The notes below the pieces were generated by a model. The model was given only the letters and a program-made list of their open reading frames with translations, made no database searches and had not been told where the DNA came from. A stretch of 11,772 bases of DNA from Eimeria necatrix (lineage: Eukaryota; Apicomplexa; Conoidasida; Eucoccidiorida; Eimeriidae), in contig NW_013654790.1 of NCBI RefSeq assembly GCF_000499385.1, positions 251,891 to 263,662 of the forward strand, read 5' to 3'. Of the stretch, positions 8,107 to 11,772 are shown piece after piece; the stretch's first letter is position 1, and each line of letters starts with the position of its first letter. Made by a program: the position numbers and the translations under genes.

Positions 8107-8999
8107 GCAGCGGGGGCTCCAGCAGCTTTGGGCCGCTGAGGAGTTCAAGTTCATGTCAGTGTGCAGCAAGGGATATCTATTTGCATCTTTTTGCTCCGCG
8201 CTTCTAGTTTTTCCACTAACAATTGAGTAAAGTGCATTTTAATTCATTTTATATGAAGAAATAGCGTTTCGAAAAGCTCTTTTGTGCTTCAGGTACTGAG
8301 CTTTCCCCGCAAGGCACTTGCTGCCGCCACCGCGGACGCGGTCTTCGCCGCCTTTGTGCTGAACTGCATCTCAGCTGCATTTCATTTATTTGTGCCGCTT
8401 TTAATAACTCAAAACTGCCTTTTGCATCTTTTTGTGTCTCATTTGCTGCTTCGGAGGGGCTGGAAGCGGGCAGGTCTCAGGTTTGAAGCCCTAGGCAGGA
8501 GGGTCCACAAGCAGGCAGTGCATCTCGCGAACTTAGTCAGTTTTCACGGAACTGAAGAACAAAATAAGAACACTTTTTAGTAAACTCAGGGAGGCCCCGC
8601 TGGAAGCTGCATGCAAGTGGGGCCCGGAGGGAGAACAGGCCACGCAGCAGCTCCCTGCGCGCGGCATTTGCTGCAGATCTAGCAGCAGCAGCAGCAGCAG
8701 CAGCGGCAGCATTTGCTGCCTCTGCTGGCCCGAAGAGCTGCTTCCCTGCATATTACTTCAAAAGGCACAGGCCGATGAGTTAGGCAAAGAGGATTCTCGA
8801 TAAAAGCTCGGGGAATAGCAGCGGAGCCGCCTTTCGCGGGGGGGTCCCAAGGCTGGCTGACTGCCAGGCCGTAGCCCTACAAAAAATGCGCAGCCTTCGG
8901 CGTGCGCAGTCCAAATCCGCGACTGCACTGTCTTTAAATATATTTAAATAGTATTAAACACAAACTAGGGCTTTTCGCAGCAAAACAACTAAGACTTGT
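8107..8999. other. Intergenic region between QCR8 and the minus-strand membrane protein gene
   Basis: No independent gene is supported. 8103-8292 has the look of an intron (GTGAGC at the left, TTTTGTGCTTCAG at the right). 8293-8580 is open in one frame but has no ATG and no recognisable protein. A seven-unit CAG run lies at 8683-8703. A short inverted repeat with TGCGCA arms sits at 8887-8908. 8930-8960 is AT-rich and may carry 3'-end signals of the gene ending at 9000. Confidence 0.5.
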
Positions 9000-9428
9000 T
9001 CACTGAAAGGCGCGGGCGCCCAGCCCCGGCCGCGCCTCCACTGCCACTTCTTCCCCCCGCGGCGCGAAGTCATCCACGAGCCGGGCGCTGCGGAAACGCC
9101 GCAAAGCTCTTTTGTTTTTTCTGTGCTGGTGGATTTGGCGGGCCAGCGCGGCCAGGCCCAGCAGCAGCAGCGCAGCGCCCGCGCGTGCAAACAAGGCTCG
9201 GGTCTGCCTTTCAATCAGCTCCCGCTTGTGGTAACTCAGGTGCAGAAACGCGTCGTACACATCCAAAATTTCCCGCCTAATGCGGGCTGCGCGGCGCGAC
9301 CGGTAGGCCTTCACTGCTGTGTACATGGCGCCTGAAAACCCGCACAAAGCCTTCGAAGAAGCCCCTCTGCTGCGATCTTCACCGCATTTGAACATTCCAC
9401 TGGGCCGTTTCTTCTTAACTGCTCGCAT
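9000..9428 (-). CDS. Small basic single-span membrane protein, unknown function
   Basis: A 142-codon frame begins at an ATG (9426-9428). A second in-frame ATG at 9324-9326 would give 108 residues beginning MYTAVKAYRSRRAAR. It lies just after TTTTCAG, which resembles a 3' splice site, so the first 34 residues may be 5' UTR or intron. The body has a very basic helix (residues 43-52), a likely amphipathic stretch (EILDVYDAFLHLSYHKRELI, 53-72), one hydrophobic span (about 79-96, LFARAGAALLLLGLAALA), a basic segment (QIHQHRKNKRALRRFRSAR) and a short tail. One short span flanked by Arg/Lys suits an organelle or secretory membrane protein, but I recognise no family. Codon use is GC-rich and free of homopolymer runs, unlike the WD40 gene. 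That it is a real gene is likely but not certain. Confidence 0.55.
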   Translation of the reverse strand: MRAVKKKRPSGMFKCGEDRSRGASSKALCGFSGAMYTAVKAYRSRRAARIRREILDVYDAFLHLSYHKRELIERQTRALFARAGAALLLLGLAALARQIHQHRKNKRALRRFRSARLVDDFAPRGEEVAVEARPGLGARAFQ

Positions 9429-9718
9429 TTATCTCTTTATAGATGTTTAAAGCCTCAAATGCACAAATATATCCCCGCATTCCACGCCCCAGCCCTCCGC
9501 CATGTGTGCATTCAAGTATACATGAACATGAAGTGCATGCGCATATTTGCACAAGTGCGAAGACTCAGAGGTCTAAATCTTCTGAGATAAAAGTAAACAC
9601 CCTCTTCTAAAAAAAGACAAGACATAAACAACAACCCAAGCGCCAGCAACCCCAAGAATCTGCAAAGAACATTCTCAGCTGAACAAAACAAAAGGCCGAC
9701 TGAAATGCCCCCCCGAGT
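9429..9718. other. Short intergenic gap between the two minus-strand genes
   Basis: AT-rich mixed sequence without a supported gene. It includes an alternative last-exon candidate for the gene to the right: acceptor TTCTTTGCAG, exon 9607-9659, which would end in a short Cys/Leu-rich tail. Confidence 0.4.
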
Positions 9719-11648
9719 TTACCCCTGCAGCTTTCTGCACTCCAATCTGCATGCAAAATATCTTAAAAACGAAACTGCAGCAGCAGCACAAAAGATCCAC
9801 AAGAAAACTTGAAAAAAAAAAGAAAAAAAAGACAAGTCCTTACGGAGCTTGCGCGTGACGACCACCACGTCGTTTTGGGGCAGCGGCAAGTCTCCGTCGC
9901 GAACCATCAAAAGAGAATCTGCAGAATTGGCTTTTATTAAAAAGCCCAACTCCGCAGCCAAAGAAACTGTGCCCACGTCTGCAATGGGCACTGCGGGCAG
10001 CACCACTTTGTCCACTTTCTGGAACTCCAAGTGCTTCAAAAGCTCCAGCAGCAGCTGCGCCTCTGCAGCACCCAGCAGCAACATAAACGCCAAACACAAA
10101 CGCAGAACATACCTAAACCCTAAACCCTAAACCCTAAACCCTAAACCCTCCCGCGCACGTACTTGGCAGTCTTATGAGGGCCCCCCCGAGGTGTTTCGTG
10201 GACTGCCAGCAGCAATTTAACGCGAATTAATTAATTAATGTTAAAGATTACTTTTAAATGCCACTTAATTATACTATTTAACTGACAGAAAACACCATTA
10301 TTCAATGCCACTGAACATTAATTGTTTAGTTTCAAGTCAGCTTTCCGAAACTCACTGCGGGCCTCCTCGGCAATCCCGCTGGCGTCTAAGAAGTCAATTA
10401 TGCAAACATTTTCCCTGTTTATGTGGGCCCTAAGGACCCCAGAAACATCTCCGCGCACATTCCTTGCTGCAGCAAACCCCGAGCAGCAGCAGCAGCAGCA
10501 GCAGCAGCGCAGCAGCAGCAGCAGCAAGCGAAACTGCACACAAATCCCGCGCGCCGGGCCCCTCCCGCGAACTAACTGGCGCAGAGGCCCTCAACAGCTC
10601 TCCAGAGCCTCCAAAAAGGGAAAAGCAAACTAAATAAAAGAAAAAAAGAAAAAAAACAAAAGAAAAACAGAAAACTATTCAAGAAACTGCCCCACCGATG
10701 TAGCCCACGCTGCCCGGAGCCCCCAAGTCCACCAAAAAAGGCACTCGCGAAGGCTCTTCGCGCAGTCGCCTCTTCACGAAGTTCGCAGCCAAATCCTCTT
10801 CGCCGCTGCTGAGGCCTTTCATGTTTTTCACGTGCACGTTTTCGAAGGCCTCGGACTCAGCCGCTAAACGCAACAAAACCTCCACTTCGCCACAAGTTCG
10901 AAGAGTTCGAAGCTCAGTTTTAATTCCCCAACTTAGTTTTAATTCGACAAATTAGTTTTAATTCGACAACTTAGTTTTAATTCGCCAAATTAGTTTTAAT
11001 TGGCCAACTTAGTTCTAAGTCCCCAACTTAGTTTTAATTCCCCAACTTAGTTTTAATTGGCCAACTTAGTCTTAATTGGCCAACTTAGTTTTAATTGGCC
11101 AACTCCAACTAAGTTGTAGTTGTCCAATTAGAACTAAGTTGGCCAATTAAAGCTAAGTTGGCCAATTAAAACTAAGTTGGCCAATTAGAACTAAGTTGGC
11201 CAATTAGAACTAAGTTCAAGTTGGTCAACTTAGTTCGAATTGGCCAATTAGAACTCAGTTGGCCAACTTAGTTCAAGTTGATGAACTCCAACTCAGTTGA
11301 AGTTGGCCACTTAAGTTGAAGTTGGCCAATTAGAACTAAGTTGATCAACTCCAACTTAGTTGAAATTGACAAACTCTGTTAAGTTCAACTTTTAAATTGC
11401 AAGTTGAACATTTTAATTCCAAGTTGAACATTTTAATTGCAAGTTGAACATTTTAATTCCAAGTTGAACATTTTAATTCCAAGTTGAACATTTTAATTCC
11501 AAGTTGAACATTTTAATTCCAAGTTGAACATTTTAATTGCAAGTTGAACATTTTAATTGCAAGTCAGTGGCAGCAAACGCACTGGAAAACAACTCCAGCC
11601 ACTCCCAGTCGTGGGGCGCGTGCGGCCGCAGCACATGGATCTTCTCCG
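9719..11648 (-). CDS. Multi-exon gene, 3' part, unknown product (partial at its 5' end)
   Basis: Five exons on the minus strand, 5' to 3': 11648-11583, 10863-10696, 10466-10356, 10062-9844 and 9774-9719 (TAA). Each internal intron is GT...AG and phase 1, and all join in frame, giving about 206 residues. The intron before 11648 would also be phase 1, so earlier exons lie beyond the window. Protein segments in order: RPHAPHDWEWLELFS; ESEAFENVHVKNMKG; VPFLVDLGAPGSVGYI; NVRGDVSGVLRAHINRENV; CIIDFLDASGIAEEAR; AQLLLELLKHLEFQKVDKVV; LPAVPIADVGTVSLAAELGF; DSLLMVRDGDLPLPQNDVVV. This reads as an ordinary folded soluble protein with alternating beta-like and helical stretches. VDLGAPGS loosely recalls a nucleotide or SAM-binding loop, but I do not recognise the family. 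Donors are GTGCGT, GTGGGG, GTGAGT and GTAAGG. Four of the five acceptors are CTGCAG. The first internal acceptor and the last exon have alternatives. Confidence 0.6.
9775..9843 (-). other. Short last intron of the minus-strand gene (69 bases, frame-neutral)
   Basis: GTAAGG donor, a long T/C run, and a CTGCTGCTGCAG acceptor. It is a multiple of three and has no in-frame stop, so retention keeps the frame and inserts a Phe-rich hydrophobic stretch. The strong polypyrimidine tract favours an intron. Confidence 0.55.
10113..10149. repeat. Interstitial telomere-like heptamers (CTAAACC)n
   Basis: Just over five perfect copies of AAACCCT in tandem. They fall inside the intron between exons 10466-10356 and 10062-9844 of the minus-strand gene, so this is not a chromosome end. 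AAACCCT repeats within chromosomes are known from Eimeria repeat-rich segments. Confidence 0.95.
10482..10526. repeat. CAG tract within an intron, next to an exon
   Basis: Two CAG blocks (about 8 and 5 units) separated by CGC. On the minus strand this is CTG, lying just upstream of the exon that starts at 10466. It would contribute to the pyrimidine-containing region before the CTGCAG acceptor. Confidence 0.85.
10915..11107. repeat. 19-bp AT-rich tandem array, forward orientation
   Basis: About ten copies of a 19-base unit, consensus TTAGTTTTAATTGGCCAAC, with variation mainly in the GGCC position (CGAC, CGCC, CCCC, GGCC). It lies in the intron between exons 11648-11583 and 10863-10696 of the minus-strand gene. 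Confidence 0.92.
11108..11215. repeat. Same 19-bp unit, inverted orientation
   Basis: About five copies of GTTGGCCAATTAGAACTAA, the reverse complement of the adjoining family. They abut the forward array around 11104-11112 and make a large imperfect palindrome. Confidence 0.9.
11216..11390. repeat. Scrambled mixture of the two orientations of the 19-bp family
   Basis: Fragments such as AACTTAGTTC, GTTGGCCAATTAGAACT and CAACTCCAACT appear in both orientations without a clean period. This looks like rearranged or decayed array sequence bridging to the 20-bp block. Confidence 0.7.
11401..11560. repeat. 20-bp tandem array, eight near-identical copies
   Basis: Eight consecutive 20-base units, AAGTTGAACATTTTAATTSC, identical except for base 19 (S), which reads C,G,C,C,C,C,G,G. 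A diverged unit precedes them (11381-11400). It shares TTTTAATTCC with the 19-bp family. It lies in the same intron, about 20 bases from the exon that ends at 11583. Confidence 0.95.
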
Positions 11649-11688
11649 CTGCAGCACCCCGCAGTGCACAGCGCAGCAGCAAGCCGCT

Positions 11689-11689
<1 letters not shown>

Positions 11690-11772
<83 letters not shown>
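11690..11772. repeat. Long pure CAG tract running off the window
   Basis: At least 27 uninterrupted CAG units reaching the last base. It is the longest pure run in the window, and its real length is unknown. On the minus strand it lies upstream of the exon starting at 11648, probably in an intron or earlier exon of that gene. Confidence 0.95.

Noticed and set aside
8478..8500. T-arm-like GGTTTGAAGCC suggesting a tRNA
   Set aside because: No matching acceptor stem, D-arm or anticodon arm can be found around it on either strand.
8284..8580. Open frame with a hydrophobic stretch downstream of QCR8
   Set aside because: It has no ATG start. As a third QCR8 exon it would be in the wrong phase: the phase-2 donor at 8103 leads to a stop at once. 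Probably 3' UTR.
8887..8908. TGCGCA inverted repeat with a TTCG-containing loop
   Set aside because: Short and without conserved context; no RNA family is recognised.
10113..10149. Chromosome end (true telomere)
   Set aside because: Only about five units, with gene sequence on both sides, so it is interstitial.
11401..11560. CRISPR-like regular array
   Set aside because: The units are directly adjacent with no spacers, and the genome is eukaryotic. This is a tandem satellite.

Overview
The window looks like nuclear DNA of a coccidian apicomplexan, most likely an Eimeria species. The signs are very dense CAG/CTG trinucleotide tracts inside and outside coding sequence, an interstitial block of the heptamer AAACCCT, and introns with GT...AG borders. 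From established knowledge, E. tenella chromosomes alternate between repeat-poor and repeat-rich segments. The repeat-rich ones carry CAG runs and AAACCCT repeats, and the CAG runs give homopolymeric amino acid repeats in proteins. This window fits a repeat-rich segment. The species call is inference; no alignment was run.

Layout. 1-749: non-coding, CAG/CTG rich. 750-5684 (+): one uninterrupted reading frame of 1644 codons, a WD40-type beta-propeller protein whose blades are separated by poly-Ala, poly-Gln and poly-Ser. Its stop codon lies inside a (GCTA)n array. 5671-7260: non-coding repeat landscape with two (GCTA)n arrays, a CAG/CTG inverted pair, a T-rich tract, an 18-bp GC-rich minisatellite and a degenerate telomere-like block. 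7512-8106 (+): a two-exon gene of 116 codons that I recognise as the QCR8 subunit of mitochondrial respiratory complex III. 8107-8999: non-coding, possibly holding a third tiny QCR8 exon. 9000-9428 (-): a small, basic, single-span membrane protein that I do not recognise. 9719-11648 (-): the 3' part of a multi-exon gene. Five exons can be joined in frame, with every intron in phase 1. Its introns hold the telomeric heptamers, CAG tracts and two families of AT-rich 19-20 bp tandem repeats. The product is not recognised. The window ends inside a pure CAG run.

There is no sign that the genes form a pathway; QCR8 is the only one with a clear role. The more interesting material is architectural. 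CTG-repeat edges ending in CTGCAG appear to serve as 3' splice sites. A large inverted tandem-repeat array sits inside an intron. A near-palindromic minisatellite would encode almost the same hexapeptide on both strands. Most long reading frames in 750-5684 other than the main one are by-products, because CAG/CTG repeats contain no stop codon in any of the six frames.
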